DNA from: Arcobacter roscoffensis
Lineage (GTDB): Bacteria; Campylobacterota; Campylobacteria; Campylobacterales; Arcobacteraceae
DNA length: 64,000 nt
Direction: 5' to 3'
Assembly (NCBI RefSeq): GCF_024267655.1
Contig: NZ_CP100595.1
Span: forward strand, 2,170,001 to 2,234,000
Shown: in pieces, positions 11,344-21,223 of the stretch
Numbering within the stretch: the first letter of the stretch is position 1
Layout of the letters: the number at the start of each line of letters is the position of its first letter
Notes under the pieces: model-generated
What the model saw: only the letters and a program-made list of their open reading frames with translations
Told to the model about the DNA's origin: nothing
Database searches by the model: none
Position numbers and translations under genes: made by a program

Positions 11344-12384
11344 TTAAGATTTTTTAGATACTCTTTGACACTCTTTAACAAAGTGAATAGCATTTTCAAC
11401 AGGAACATCTGGCAAAATACCATGTCCTAAGTTGAAAATATGTCCTTCACCTTGCATAGTCTCTTGAATTTTTTCTACACATTTAGTAGTCTCTTCTTTT
11501 GAGTAAAGTCTACAAGGTTCCATATTTCCTTGAAGAACATATTTATCACCTAACTTAGCTTTAGCCATAGCCATTGGAGTTCCCCAATCAATTCCTAATA
11601 CATCAAAGTTTCCATAAACTCCATCCATATTAATAAATGCAGAGATTCCTTTAGGGAACATTATTACTGGAATATGTGGATATTTCTCTTTAATGTATTC
11701 AGCAATTTCAACCATATACTTCCATGAGAATTCATCATATCTTCCAGGTTCAATTGCTGCAGCCCATGAATCAAAGATTTGAACAACATCTGCACCTGCT
11801 TGAATTTGTTTTTCTAGATATAATTTAACAATATCAGTTACTTTTCTTAAAATATTATGCAATAGTTCAGGATTTGAATACATCATTTTTTTACATAAAT
11901 TATAAGTCTTAGTCCCCTGCCCTTCAATCATGTAAGTTGCAAGAGTCCATGGAGCACCTGTAAAACCAATAAGTGCTTTATCTTCTGGTAACTTTTCTTT
12001 TAAAAGTTTGATTGTTTCATAAACATATGTTAATTTATTTGCAGCTTCTTCACCACAAATTAGTCTATCAACATCTTCTTGTGTTTCAATTGGGTCATGA
12101 AATACAGGACCTTGACCTTTAATAAACTCTAAATCCATTCCCATTTCATCTGGAATTACTAAAATATCACTAAATAAGATTGCAGCATCAACTCCAACAA
12201 TATCTAAAGGCTGAATAGTAACTTCACAAGCTTTTTCAGGGTTATGACATAAGTTTAAGAAGCTTCCTGCTTGTCCTCTTACTTCCATATACTCAGGAAG
12301 GTATCTTCCTGCTTGTCTCATCATCCATACAGGAGTGTAAGGAGTCTCTTTTCTAAAACACGCATCTACAAATATCTTTGACAT
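11344..12384 (-). CDS. hemE: Uroporphyrinogen decarboxylase
   Basis: HemE converts uroporphyrinogen III to coproporphyrinogen III by removing four carboxyl groups, a cytoplasmic step of heme synthesis. The 346-residue protein carries the signature [15 protein letters not shown] near the N-terminus (substrate-binding arginines) and [14 protein letters not shown] in the middle, both diagnostic. The frame extends nine codons further to a TTG at 12411. I prefer the ATG at 12384, which begins [15 protein letters not shown], because AAGG lies eight bases upstream and the extension would overlap the yqhA gene. It belongs to the gyrA-asd-yqhA-hemE run on the minus strand. Confidence 0.95.
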   Translation of the reverse strand: MSKIFVDACFRKETPYTPVWMMRQAGRYLPEYMEVRGQAGSFLNLCHNPEKACEVTIQPLDIVGVDAAILFSDILVIPDEMGMDLEFIKGQGPVFHDPIETQEDVDRLICGEEAANKLTYVYETIKLLKEKLPEDKALIGFTGAPWTLATYMIEGQGTKTYNLCKKMMYSNPELLHNILRKVTDIVKLYLEKQIQAGADVVQIFDSWAAAIEPGRYDEFSWKYMVEIAEYIKEKYPHIPVIMFPKGISAFINMDGVYGNFDVLGIDWGTPMAMAKAKLGDKYVLQGNMEPCRLYSKEETTKCVEKIQETMQGEGHIFNLGHGILPDVPVENAIHFVKECQRVSKKS

Positions 12385-12397
12385 ATATTTACCTTTT

Positions 12398-12910
12398 TTA
12401 TTTTTTTCCAACTTTTCCTAAAAAGAAAAGTCCAAGAGCTAAAGCAGCTACGGCTAAAGCAAAATACAACATTTCTAAAGCACCATTATATTCCGTATGT
12501 AAAACTCTTTGAAAAAAGTTTACTACTAGAACCATAACAATAACTTTTGCTATTTTATCTTTTAACTGATCTAATGAAGTAATTGATAATATTTTTGAAT
12601 CATCTTGTGCTTGTTCATTATGATCAATAGGAGAGATAAAAAGTTCGTATATTCCAAAAGAAAAAATAAGCATAACTACTGCAATTAAATATAAATCAAC
12701 TGCACCAATTATACCGCTTACAATATCTTCATGGAAATTCTCTGGATGGGCATGAGTAATAATAGTATCAAATGCATATTTTGCAACAACAAATATATCC
12801 ATACTTGCAACTACAAATAATACTACAGCACCTAATAAGCCAAAAAGTACAGCGAAGATAACAAGAAATCTTGTTTTCCACATTGCACTTTCAAATAGCC
12901 TTTCAATCAT
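12398..12910 (-). CDS. YqhA/UPF0114 family membrane protein
   Basis: This 170-residue integral membrane protein begins [24 protein letters not shown], the characteristic start of the UPF0114 (YqhA) family. It has about four hydrophobic spans (roughly residues 15-38, 58-85, 105-120 and 140-165) and a family-typical cytoplasmic loop [10 protein letters not shown]. The function of the family is not established. Its ATG overlaps the last base of the asd stop codon, so translation is probably coupled, and it is followed 13 bases later by hemE. Confidence 0.85.
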   Translation of the reverse strand: MIERLFESAMWKTRFLVIFAVLFGLLGAVVLFVVASMDIFVVAKYAFDTIITHAHPENFHEDIVSGIIGAVDLYLIAVVMLIFSFGIYELFISPIDHNEQAQDDSKILSITSLDQLKDKIAKVIVMVLVVNFFQRVLHTEYNGALEMLYFALAVAALALGLFFLGKVGKK

Positions 12911-13947
12911 TAAATATCGCTCTCCATTTCAATCCATTTTAAAGCAATTCTAACTGAGTTAGTAGCTGCACCTACTCTTACTTGGTCTGCAACATTGAAG
13001 AAATGAACTATATTTGGTGCATAAACATCTTTTCTTATTCTTCCTACATATGTCATATCTGTATCAGTTGATACAATTGGCATGGGGTATGCATTGTTAG
13101 CTAAATCATCTATAACTTCTACATTTTCAAAGTTTTCTAATGCATTTCTTACTTCATTTACATCTACATCTATATTTTCATCAAATGTAACTGTGATTGA
13201 TTCTGAGTGAGATCTTAAAACTGGAACTCTAACACAAGTAGCTGCTACTTGAACTTCTTTATGAAGAATTTTTTGAGTTTCATTTACCATTTTCATTTCT
13301 TCTTTTGTGAAATCATTTGGCTGCTGAACATCAATTTGAGGAATAACATTTAGTGCAATTTGATGTGCAAATGCATCTTTTTTGCTCTCATCTAACTTAA
13401 ATGCAAAAAAGTCTTGCATTTGAGTTACTAACTCTTCCATTCCTGCTTTTCCTGCACCTGAAACTGCTTGATATGTTGATACATCAACTCTTTTAATTCC
13501 ATATAATTCATCTAATGGTTTTAAAGATAATACCATTTGAATAGTTGAACAATTTGGATTAGCAATAATTCCTGTTTCTCTCCATAGTGCAATGTCTTCT
13601 GGATTTACTTCTGGAACTACTAATGGAACATTTGGAACCATTCTGAAGTGACTTGTATTATCAATAACAACCGCACCAGCTTCTACAGCATACTTTGCAA
13701 ACTTCTCTGAAATATTACCACCTGCACTAAAAAATGCAATATCTACTTCATTTTCTTCAAACGCAGTCTCAGTAAGTTCTAAAACAGTATACTCTTTATT
13801 TTTATACTCAATTTTTGAACCAGCACTTTTAGCACTCGCTAATGGAACAATATTATTAACTGGAAAGTCATAATCTGCCATTACTCTAAAAAGTTCTTCA
13901 CCTACTGCACCAGTTGCTCCTACAACTGCGACATTAAATTTTCTCAT
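12910..13947 (-). CDS. asd: Aspartate-semialdehyde dehydrogenase
   Basis: Asd reduces aspartyl phosphate to aspartate semialdehyde with NADPH in the route to lysine, diaminopimelate, threonine and methionine. The 345-residue protein has an N-terminal Rossmann start (VAVVGATGAVGEELFRVM) and the catalytic cysteine in NPNCSTIQM (about residue 131). It also has SGAGKAGMEEL, and a histidine region near HSESITV. Length is standard. The stop codon overlaps the yqhA start, and gyrA ends one base before its ATG, so these genes are probably read as one transcript. Confidence 0.96.
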   Translation of the reverse strand: MRKFNVAVVGATGAVGEELFRVMADYDFPVNNIVPLASAKSAGSKIEYKNKEYTVLELTETAFEENEVDIAFFSAGGNISEKFAKYAVEAGAVVIDNTSHFRMVPNVPLVVPEVNPEDIALWRETGIIANPNCSTIQMVLSLKPLDELYGIKRVDVSTYQAVSGAGKAGMEELVTQMQDFFAFKLDESKKDAFAHQIALNVIPQIDVQQPNDFTKEEMKMVNETQKILHKEVQVAATCVRVPVLRSHSESITVTFDENIDVDVNEVRNALENFENVEVIDDLANNAYPMPIVSTDTDMTYVGRIRKDVYAPNIVHFFNVADQVRVGAATNSVRIALKWIEMESDI

Positions 13948-13948
13948 A

Positions 13949-16528
13949 TTAATCTTCCTTTTTTTCTTCTAGATTGTCTTTTAATGATTGTGATTGTTGT
14001 TGACTTTTATCTTCAACTGCAATCTCTTCAATTATTTCTCCATCTTCATTGTATCTTATTACATTTCCGTTTTCATCAACTTCAATTTCTTCATCTTGTT
14101 TTGGACATTTTGCAATTGATACTACTTTATCACCTTTATCAACATTTACAATGATAACACCTGATGTATTTCTTCCTGCTTTTCTAATTGTTTGCATATC
14201 AACTCTAATCATCTTACCAATAGATGTTAAAGCCATTAAGTCCATACTTTCATCAACTAAAACTTCACCAATAACGCTTCCAGTTTTTTGTGATAATTTC
14301 ATTGATATAACACCAGAACCTGCTCTATTTGTAAGTCTGTACTCTTCTACAAGTGTTCTTTTTCCAATACCTTTTTCAGATACAGTTAATAACTCTTGCT
14401 CTACATTATCAATAACATCTGCATCAACTACATAATCAGTATCATGTTTAAACTTAATACCTCTTACACCTCTTGTTGATCTACCTTGTTCTCTTGTTTT
14501 ATCAATTTCAAATCTAATACATTGACCTAAACTTGTAAATATCATAATATATTCAGACTCAACATTTGTAATCTTTGCAGTTACAATTTCATCTAAATCA
14601 TCAAGAACAATTGCTCTTACACCATTTGATCTTATATTACTAAACTCTGATAATGATGTTCTTTTTACAATACCATTCTTAGTAAAGAATGCTAATGATT
14701 TAGATTCATCAAAGTCATCAGTTGGAATAATAGCCATGATTTTTTCATCAGGTCTTAAGTTAATTAAGTTAACAACTGCTTTACCTTTTGCAGTTCTACT
14801 TCCCTCAGGAATTCTATAAACTTTTAACCAATATAATTGCCCCATGTTTGTAACAAACATTAAAGTATCATGAGTATTTGAAACAAAGAACTTCTCAATA
14901 AAGTCATCATCATGAGTAGTAACAGCTACTTTACCTTTACCACCTCTTCTTTGTTTTTCATAAGACTTAATTGGAACTCTTTTTACATATCCATTGTGAG
15001 TAATAGTAACTACCATTGGCTCATTTGGAATTAAATCTTCCATATCGATTTCATCATATGAATCTTCGATTTCTGTTCTTCTTTCATCAGAATATTTGTC
15101 TTTAATTTCAATTAACTCTTCTTTGATAATTTCATTTAACTTATCTTCTGATTTTAAGATTGCTTCTAATTCTGCAATTAAAGCTAATAGCTCTTGATAT
15201 TCAGCTTCAAGCTTATCTCTTTGAAGACCTGTAAGTCTTCCTAATCTCATATCTAAAATAGCTTGAGATTGAATTGTTGAAAGTCCAAATCTATCTTGAA
15301 GCTTCTCTTTTGCTTCACCATCATTTGCAGATGATCTAATAATTTGAACAACTTCATCAATATTATCTAAAGCAATTTTTAAACCTTCTAAAATATGAGC
15401 TCTAGCTTTTGCTTTTTCTAAATCAAAGATTGTTCTTCTAATAATTACAGTTTTTCTATGAGCTAAGAAAATATTTAAAATTTGAGGTAAATTAAATACC
15501 TTTGGTTCTTTGTTATGAACGGCTAAAAGAATAATACCAAATGTAGTTTCCATTGGAGTAGATTTATAAAGGTTATTTAATACAATCTCACCCATAGCAT
15601 CTTTTTTAAGTTCAATAACAACTCTAATACCGTCTCTATCAGATTCATCTCTAACTTCTGAAATACCTTCAATTTGTTTATCTTTAGCAAGTGTAGCTAT
15701 TTGCTCAATAAGTCTTGATTTATTTACTTGATATGGTAGTTCATCTAAAACGATTACTTCTTTTTTACCTTTTGTTTCGATATGATGCTTAGCTCTTATC
15801 TTAACTCTTCCACGTCCTGTTTTATATGCATCAATAATTCCTCTTCTTCCAAAGATAGTACCACCTGTTGGAAAATCTGGACCTTGAATAAATTGCATTA
15901 AATCCTCAGCTGTTGATTCTGGATTGTCAATTGTATGTAAAACGGCATTTAATAATTCATTTAAATTATGCGGTGGAATTTTAGTAGCCATACCAACTGC
16001 AATACCCTCACTACCATTTAATAATAGTGTTGGAACTCTTGTAGGTAAAACAGTTGGTTCTTTTAATGTATCATCATAGTTTTGAGTATAATTAATAGTA
16101 TCTTTATCAATATCTCTTAAAACCTCTTCAGATATTTTAGTCATTCTAGCTTCTGTATATCTCATTGCTGCTGCGTTATCACCATCAATTGAACCGAAGT
16201 TACCTTGTCCATCAACTAAAGGAGCTCTCATTGAGAAATCTTGCGCCATTCTAACTAGTGCATCATAAACTGAGCTATCACCATGAGGGTGATACTTACC
16301 AATAACATCTCCAACGATTCTTGCAGATTTCTTATATGCAGACTTCGAAGAAATATTTAAATCATGCATCGCATATAAAATTCTTCTGTGAACTGGTTTT
16401 AATCCATCTTTTGCATCAGGTAGTGCTCTACCAATAATAACACTCATTGAATAATCTAAATATGAAGCTTTAACTGAATCTTCAATATTTATGTCAATAA
16501 TATCTTGGTTTTCAAAAAGGTTTTCCAT
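13949..16528 (-). CDS. gyrA: DNA gyrase subunit A
   Basis: GyrA is the DNA-cutting subunit of gyrase (with GyrB), which introduces negative supercoils. The 859-residue protein has the N-terminal breakage-reunion domain with the catalytic tyrosine in [11 protein letters not shown] (about residue 124). Its C-terminal beta-pinwheel includes the gyrase-specific GyrA-box (QRRGGKG, about residue 538), so this is GyrA rather than ParC. The quinolone-determining region reads [15 protein letters not shown], with Ser85, Ser86 and Asp89 at the positions equivalent to E. coli 83, 84 and 87. Ser85 and Asp89 are the sensitive-type residues. The start has AAAGG eight bases upstream. The end is an acidic tail. 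Confidence 0.97.
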   Translation of the reverse strand: MENLFENQDIIDINIEDSVKASYLDYSMSVIIGRALPDAKDGLKPVHRRILYAMHDLNISSKSAYKKSARIVGDVIGKYHPHGDSSVYDALVRMAQDFSMRAPLVDGQGNFGSIDGDNAAAMRYTEARMTKISEEVLRDIDKDTINYTQNYDDTLKEPTVLPTRVPTLLLNGSEGIAVGMATKIPPHNLNELLNAVLHTIDNPESTAEDLMQFIQGPDFPTGGTIFGRRGIIDAYKTGRGRVKIRAKHHIETKGKKEVIVLDELPYQVNKSRLIEQIATLAKDKQIEGISEVRDESDRDGIRVVIELKKDAMGEIVLNNLYKSTPMETTFGIILLAVHNKEPKVFNLPQILNIFLAHRKTVIIRRTIFDLEKAKARAHILEGLKIALDNIDEVVQIIRSSANDGEAKEKLQDRFGLSTIQSQAILDMRLGRLTGLQRDKLEAEYQELLALIAELEAILKSEDKLNEIIKEELIEIKDKYSDERRTEIEDSYDEIDMEDLIPNEPMVVTITHNGYVKRVPIKSYEKQRRGGKGKVAVTTHDDDFIEKFFVSNTHDTLMFVTNMGQLYWLKVYRIPEGSRTAKGKAVVNLINLRPDEKIMAIIPTDDFDESKSLAFFTKNGIVKRTSLSEFSNIRSNGVRAIVLDDLDEIVTAKITNVESEYIMIFTSLGQCIRFEIDKTREQGRSTRGVRGIKFKHDTDYVVDADVIDNVEQELLTVSEKGIGKRTLVEEYRLTNRAGSGVISMKLSQKTGSVIGEVLVDESMDLMALTSIGKMIRVDMQTIRKAGRNTSGVIIVNVDKGDKVVSIAKCPKQDEEIEVDENGNVIRYNEDGEIIEEIAVEDKSQQQSQSLKDNLEEKKED

Positions 16529-16609
16529 AAAAAAAGGCCTTTGTAATATAAAATTTAGATATTTTATCCAAAGTGTGCTTAGGGCAAGTTGAGTAAGTTA
16601 TTTTTGAAG

Positions 16610-16638
16610 AAAAAGAGACCTAGTATAGTCTCTTTTTT
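16610..16638 (-). terminator. Intrinsic terminator after the DUF465 gene
   Basis: Arms AAAAGAGAC and GTCTCTTTT pair perfectly around an eight-base loop, followed by T-rich sequence on both strands. It ends the transcript of the DUF465 gene (stop at 16655) and separates it from gyrA. Confidence 0.8.
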
Positions 16639-16654
16639 GTTTAATAAAAGTTAT

Positions 16655-16873
16655 TTATGCTTTTTCACTTTTATATTTAATGATCATATTATAAACATCA
16701 TCTTTTAGTTTTAATTTCTCTTTTTTCTTTGCTTCAACATCAAATTGATCTGCATGACTTTTTTCCATTTCCATAATCTCTTCATCCAAATCATTATGTT
16801 TATCAAATAATTTGTGGAAATGTGCATCTTTTTGTTTTAACTCTGCGATTAGATCTCTATATTCATGAAACAT
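16655..16873 (-). CDS. YdcH/DUF465 family small protein
   Basis: The 72-residue protein begins MFHEYRDLIAELKQKDAHFHKLFDKHNDLDEEI, the recognisable DUF465 (YdcH) sequence. It is a short, charged, almost wholly helical protein that probably forms a helical hairpin or coiled coil. Its function is not established. The frame runs 13 codons further upstream to another ATG at 16912, but I chose 16873 because AGGA lies seven bases before it and family members start at this methionine. It is a single-gene unit with its own terminator. Confidence 0.85.
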   Translation of the reverse strand: MFHEYRDLIAELKQKDAHFHKLFDKHNDLDEEIMEMEKSHADQFDVEAKKKEKLKLKDDVYNMIIKYKSEKA

Positions 16874-16940
16874 TTTACATCCTATATATTGGTTTATAAA
16901 ATGATTATACACCCCTTGAACTTAAGAGAATTTAAATTTA

Positions 16941-17057
16941 TATTTTAAGTTCTGTAATCAGCATTAATCTTTACGTTTTCGTACGTACTGAAGTGACATC
17001 TAGTCACTTCAGAAGTTATTGTATTTTAAGTTCTGTAATCAGCATTAATCTTTACGT
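16941..17057. repeat. Duplicated argJ tail with an intervening hairpin
   Basis: A 36-base sequence at 17022-17057, which encodes the last residues of ArgJ (VKINADYRT and stop), recurs without mismatch at 16941-16976, 81 bases downstream. Between the copies is a perfect hairpin with 10-base arms (16988-16997 and 17003-17012) and a five-base loop. The outer copy is preceded by codons for EN where ArgJ has EY, so it looks like the end of a slightly different argJ allele. No T-run follows the hairpin on the minus strand. Confidence 0.8.
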
Positions 17058-18207
17058 ACTCATAACCTAAGTCACATCCATACGCTGTAAAACTATACTC
17101 CCCTACTCCTAAATCACAAATAACTTTAAACTTATCATTTCCTAGTACTTTTGCTGCTTTTGCTTCTTGTTCTTCATCAAAGCAAAGTTCACCTTTATCA
17201 TAAACTACAACATCATTATATGATATTACTAGTTTTTCTTCATCACTTATTACTTTTGATGCTCCTATTGTTGATGCAATTCTTCCAAAGTTTGGATCTT
17301 CTCCAAACAGTGCTGTTTTTACAAGTAATGAGTTTGATAATGCTTTTGCTGCTTTTTGTGCTTCTTCTTTTGAGGCTGCATTTCTAACTTCAAATGCAAC
17401 TGCTTTTTTAGCTCCCTCACCATCTGCTACCATTAACATCGCCATATCATGCATTACCAATCTTACAGCTTCAATAAATGCTTCTTTATCATAAGTATTT
17501 GATTTTTTATTTGCTAGAAGCATTACTGTATCATTTGTTGATGTATCTCCATCTACTGATATTGCATTAAATGTTGTTTCACTATTTACTTCTAATGCTT
17601 CTTTCATATCATTTAAAGGAACTGCTGCATCTGTACAAATAAAACAAAGCATAGTTGCTAGGTTTGGGTTTATCATCCCTGCACCTTTTGCTACAGCACC
17701 TATTTTAAACGAACTACCATCTTCAAGTTTTACTTCATACATACAACTTTTTTCATAAGCATCAGTTGTCATAATTGCTCTTGCTAGGTTCTCACCACTT
17801 TTAGCATTTAAGTCAAAAGAATTAGCACCTTTTACAATCTTATCAATTGGTAAAGGATTTCCTATTACTCCTGTACTACTCATAATTGGGTTTACTAAAT
17901 CAAAACTTAATGATGAAAAAATAGTATTTATATCTTCAATACCTTTTTTCCCAGTTAATGCATTTGCATTTTTTGAGTTAATAAGTACAAAGTTTGTTTT
18001 AAAACCTTCTTCATATTGTAAATAGTGTTTTAATGGTGCAGCTTGAAATCTGTTTTCTGTAAAAACTGCTTGAACATCGCAAGGTTCATTTGTATAAATA
18101 AAACCTAAATCATTATTGCCATTTGGTTTAAGTCCTGCACTTATTCCATCACAGTTAAAGCCATCTATTTGATCTATATGACCTTTTATTGGTAATATTG
18201 TAAACAT
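17026..18207 (-). CDS. argJ: Bifunctional ornithine acetyltransferase/N-acetylglutamate synthase
   Basis: ArgJ transfers acetyl from N-acetylornithine to glutamate, recycling the acetyl group in arginine synthesis; bifunctional forms can also use acetyl-CoA. The 393-residue precursor self-cleaves at a conserved threonine: here VAKGAGMINPNLATMLCFICTDA, with the nucleophile Thr at about residue 184. Other family motifs are SKNANALTG, MSSTGVIG and NAISVDGDTSTNDT. The start has AGAGGAT upstream inside the preceding channel gene, whose stop abuts the argJ ATG with no gap. The C-terminus is duplicated downstream (see the repeat at 16941-17057). Confidence 0.95.
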   Translation of the reverse strand: MFTILPIKGHIDQIDGFNCDGISAGLKPNGNNDLGFIYTNEPCDVQAVFTENRFQAAPLKHYLQYEEGFKTNFVLINSKNANALTGKKGIEDINTIFSSLSFDLVNPIMSSTGVIGNPLPIDKIVKGANSFDLNAKSGENLARAIMTTDAYEKSCMYEVKLEDGSSFKIGAVAKGAGMINPNLATMLCFICTDAAVPLNDMKEALEVNSETTFNAISVDGDTSTNDTVMLLANKKSNTYDKEAFIEAVRLVMHDMAMLMVADGEGAKKAVAFEVRNAASKEEAQKAAKALSNSLLVKTALFGEDPNFGRIASTIGASKVISDEEKLVISYNDVVVYDKGELCFDEEQEAKAAKVLGNDKFKVICDLGVGEYSFTAYGCDLGYEYVKINADYRT

Positions 18208-19329
18208 CTATATATCCTCTGGTTTCTCTTTTAAATTTATTATTCTTTTTGCTCTTGAAATACCTTTTTGTGAACCAACTAGCAGTAGTTTACAATTGGC
18301 ACTAATAAGTATAGTTCCCCTTGGCATTTGAATAAACTTACCTTTCTTCTCAGTAATACCTATAACTGAAACCTTTAGCCTATCTCTTAAATGCAAGTCT
18401 TTAATTTCTCTATTTACGACCCAAGACTCTTCTTTTACATATACTTCTTCCATATCAATAGGAGTGTCTCTTTTATATAAAAACTCATCAAGTACGTTTT
18501 CCATATCTGGTCTAATAGCCATTGCAGATACTCTTTTTGCCATTAAAGATGGAGTGGCAACAACTTTATCCGCTCCAAGTTTTTTAAGTCTAATTTTTTC
18601 ATTTTGTGTTTCTGCATTTGAAATGATTAAGAAAGGACTTCTTCCAAGCTCTTTTTCATAAAGCCTTACTGATGCAATTAAAGTAATATTGTCTGAAATA
18701 TTCTTTGATAAAGATATTGCACCTTTTGCAGAACTTAAGTGAGACTTTAAAAAAGCAACCTCTTTATAAGGTTCTTCTTTTACAAAATATGGATAGCCAT
18801 TCTCTTTGGCAATCTGTTCAATATCCTCACTTGGATCAACAACAACGAAAGGAATATGATTTTCCCTAAACTGTTTTGCTAACTGTGAAGTATACTCATT
18901 ATGATAGAAAATAACAAAATGTCTTCTAAGTCTTGCAATCTTATATAACATACTTCTTTCCTTATATAGGTCAAACAACCTTCCTTTAACAACAGTATCA
19001 ATTAAAACAGCAGTAGAAAGTGTAAATACTGCAAAACCAAATATAATAAGTGTAATAGTAAAAAATCTACCTGCAGGTGAAATAGGAGCAATTTCTCCAA
19101 ATCCAACAGTTGTAAATGTAATACCTGTTTGAAATATTGCGTCTAAAATTGAAAAGTCATCAATGATAATATATCCAAGTGTACCAATCATCATAATGAT
19201 TTGAACTAATACAAATGGTAATCTAAATGGTTTTAATTGTGAGTATATTAATGGATTTAAGTCGTATTCTGGTTTGACTGTTCGAATTTCCCAGCCAAGG
19301 GCTTTTTTGATTCTTCTAAAGATGCTCAT
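18208..19329 (-). CDS. Two-span potassium channel with degenerate RCK domain
   Basis: This 373-residue membrane protein has two transmembrane helices (about 38-58 and 88-112) around a pore helix and the selectivity filter TVGFGE (residues 74-79). A cytoplasmic TrkA-N/RCK-like region (from about 136) and a TrkA-C-like end (about 290-365) follow. It should be a tetrameric K+ channel. The filter is GFG rather than GYG, as in some prokaryotic channels. The first strand of the RCK fold reads HFVIFYHNEYTSQLA, lacking the GxGxxG nucleotide motif, so NAD binding is doubtful. It is joined directly to argJ and follows rpmB. Confidence 0.85.
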   Translation of the reverse strand: MSIFRRIKKALGWEIRTVKPEYDLNPLIYSQLKPFRLPFVLVQIIMMIGTLGYIIIDDFSILDAIFQTGITFTTVGFGEIAPISPAGRFFTITLIIFGFAVFTLSTAVLIDTVVKGRLFDLYKERSMLYKIARLRRHFVIFYHNEYTSQLAKQFRENHIPFVVVDPSEDIEQIAKENGYPYFVKEEPYKEVAFLKSHLSSAKGAISLSKNISDNITLIASVRLYEKELGRSPFLIISNAETQNEKIRLKKLGADKVVATPSLMAKRVSAMAIRPDMENVLDEFLYKRDTPIDMEEVYVKEESWVVNREIKDLHLRDRLKVSVIGITEKKGKFIQMPRGTILISANCKLLLVGSQKGISRAKRIINLKEKPEDI

Positions 19330-19352
19330 GAAAGCACTTTTCTAGTGCTCTC

Positions 19353-19541
19353 TTATGAGTGTTTTTTAAGAGTTCTTAACTCTTTAGCTGAGATTCTGAT
19401 TTTTTTAGTTGTACCATCTTCTAAAGTAACTCTAACAGTTCTTAAGTTTGGTAAAAATCTCTTTTTTGTTCTGTTTTTAGCGTGACTTACGTTGTTTCCA
19501 ACCATAGGTCCTTTTCCTGATATTGCACATCTTCTTGACAT
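19353..19541 (-). CDS. rpmB: 50S ribosomal protein L28
   Basis: The 62-residue basic protein begins [29 protein letters not shown], the canonical L28 start, and ends in the conserved [12 protein letters not shown] region. It is a component of the large ribosomal subunit near the E site. The ribosome binding site AAGGAAG is six bases before the ATG. It is preceded by the glycan locus and followed 23 bases later by the K+ channel gene. Length is normal for the family. Confidence 0.96.
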   Translation of the reverse strand: MSRRCAISGKGPMVGNNVSHAKNRTKKRFLPNLRTVRVTLEDGTTKKIRISAKELRTLKKHS

Positions 19542-19591
19542 TTGTCTTCCTTATATAGTGAAAAATATTTGCGTATTTTATCCTATTAATC

Positions 19592-20473
19592 TTAAATCTT
19601 ATTTAAACTATCGATAATTTCATTTACTCTTTTTAAATTAATATCCAATGCAAACTTTTTGGCTAGTTTTCTATTATCTTTTTTAATTTTTTTCATTTCC
19701 TCTTTTTCCATAAGAACTGCATCTATTTTAAAAGATGCCGATCTATCATTTGGATTTTCCATAGTAGAGAAAACATCAATCAACTCACTAGCATGATTGT
19801 TTGCTGTTGTAAATACTACATTTTTACAATACATGGCTTTTAAAACATTTGAAGCAAAGTAGTTGTTATATGTAGGTAAGAAAAATATATCAGAAGCTAA
19901 AAAAAGCTCATCAATATTTTCATAATCTTCTACTAAAAGCAATTTTGATGAATAATTGAATTTTGATATTTGAAACTTCAAAGCATTTATCTGTCTTTTA
20001 TCTCCTGCTATTAGCCCTAAAACATTTTGTTCATTTAATGTAAATAAAGTTTCAATAAACTCTTTTACACCTGAATTCTTGAAGTTTTTAGCAGTAAATA
20101 AAATAATTCTTTTTTTTGAGTCTATATCTAAGGTATCACAAACCTTTTTCTTTATAAGTTTAGGTTTTTCATAGTTTATGTCTACACTTGGATAAATACA
20201 CTCAAGCTTTGATGACTCAAGATCAGGTATTGACCTAATAATTTCTTTTTTCAGACTTTTTGAATTAACAACAACTTTTTTAGAATGGAGTATTTCATCT
20301 TTACTTTTTTCATCTAAAGTTCCAGAATGAAAATATACATCTGAATACTCTTTATTGAAAAAAGATAGTTTTTTTAAAATTCCACTATTTTGAACTTCTG
20401 AAACATTATCTTGCTTTAATAAAGCCTCTATTAGATTGTTTTTAGTTTTATAAGATATTGATATTTGATTCAT
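19592..20473 (-). CDS. Glycosyltransferase family 4-like protein, short and degenerate
   Basis: This 293-residue protein is related to GT-B fold, family 4 glycosyltransferases. The segment VVVNSKSLKKEI followed by a PSVDINY motif and a strand RIILFTAKNFKNSG resembles the linker and first strand of the C-terminal Rossmann domain of that family. Typical GT4 enzymes are about 350-390 residues; most of the N-terminal domain is missing here. The usual E-x7-E sugar-nucleotide motif is replaced by TYNNYFASNVLKAM, lacking the first glutamate. Activity is therefore uncertain. It is the last gene of the glycan locus before rpmB. Confidence 0.65.
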   Translation of the reverse strand: MNQISISYKTKNNLIEALLKQDNVSEVQNSGILKKLSFFNKEYSDVYFHSGTLDEKSKDEILHSKKVVVNSKSLKKEIIRSIPDLESSKLECIYPSVDINYEKPKLIKKKVCDTLDIDSKKRIILFTAKNFKNSGVKEFIETLFTLNEQNVLGLIAGDKRQINALKFQISKFNYSSKLLLVEDYENIDELFLASDIFFLPTYNNYFASNVLKAMYCKNVVFTTANNHASELIDVFSTMENPNDRSASFKIDAVLMEKEEMKKIKKDNRKLAKKFALDINLKRVNEIIDSLNKI

Positions 20474-20487
20474 TTAAACTCTTTATT

Positions 20488-21219
20488 TTAATGATAAGCA
20501 TATATTGGACTATTTGTAATTTTTATATCACTTTTTAATTCTTGACCAAACTTATCAAAAACTCTATTAAAGTCTGTTAAGTCAATCTCTCTTTTTGAAC
20601 TAGACCAGATAATATCAAATTTCTCTTTCTTTTTTTCACAAGTTAAAACATATAAATCTTTTGACTTAGAAAATTTTACAAATTTTGAACTATTTAATTT
20701 ATCTTCGAAATTATTGATTATTTCTAAAGCTTTTTTTGAAAAAGTACTTTTATCAAGATATAAAAAATCAACCTTTCTTGAAGCATAAACTAAAAACATA
20801 TATCTTAATAAATTATTTAAACATTCTTCATTTAAACTTTTTTTATCAAAAATAAGTTTTATGTATAAGTTGTCATTTGTAATTCTTGAACTTAACATAG
20901 AAGAAGAGTAATACATGCTAATAAATTTGGAAAAATCATATAAACCATAAGATTTAGACTCAGGTGTTTTTTCTAAATCAACATAAATATTTACAAATGT
21001 TTTGTCATATAAAGGTGATTTTTTATCAAAAAAATATTTTATATCATCAAAAAAATTGTTTCTATCTTTTTGTGAATTTATTTCTAAGAGTTCTAAATTT
21101 TTTAGCTTATTTAAATTATCACTTAAAAAATCATCATAATTTTCTTTACTTCCTTTTAACAAGTATGCGAATAAAGTTAGCAGTGGATATATTAGGATTG
21201 AGTGTATTTTTGATTTCAT
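20488..21219 (-). CDS. Hypothetical protein in the glycan locus
   Basis: I do not recognise this 243-residue protein. It has a short hydrophobic N-terminal stretch (SILIYPLLTLFAYLL, about residues 7-21) that could be a membrane anchor. The rest is lysine- and aspartate-rich soluble sequence with predicted alternation of helix and strand. It lies between a family 2 glycosyltransferase (four bases upstream) and a GT4-like gene (14 bases downstream) in the same direction, which suggests a role in surface glycan assembly, for example sugar phosphorylation or modification. The segment DLYVLTCEKKKEKFDIIWSS might be a core strand pair, but no catalytic motif is evident. Confidence 0.55.
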   Translation of the reverse strand: MKSKIHSILIYPLLTLFAYLLKGSKENYDDFLSDNLNKLKNLELLEINSQKDRNNFFDDIKYFFDKKSPLYDKTFVNIYVDLEKTPESKSYGLYDFSKFISMYYSSSMLSSRITNDNLYIKLIFDKKSLNEECLNNLLRYMFLVYASRKVDFLYLDKSTFSKKALEIINNFEDKLNSSKFVKFSKSKDLYVLTCEKKKEKFDIIWSSSKREIDLTDFNRVFDKFGQELKSDIKITNSPIYAYH

Positions 21220-21223
21220 TGAT

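Noticed and set aside
12385-12411. Nine-codon N-terminal extension of hemE from a TTG
   Set aside because: It overlaps yqhA, has no ribosome binding site, and the family starts at the ATG at 12384, which has AAGG upstream.
16874-16912. Thirteen-codon extension of the DUF465 protein
   Set aside because: The internal ATG at 16873 has AGGA at good spacing and matches the family's usual start.
17151-17387. Leucine-rich 78-codon frame on the plus strand
   Set aside because: It is antisense to argJ; the leucine richness is the complement of lysine/alanine-rich coding sequence.
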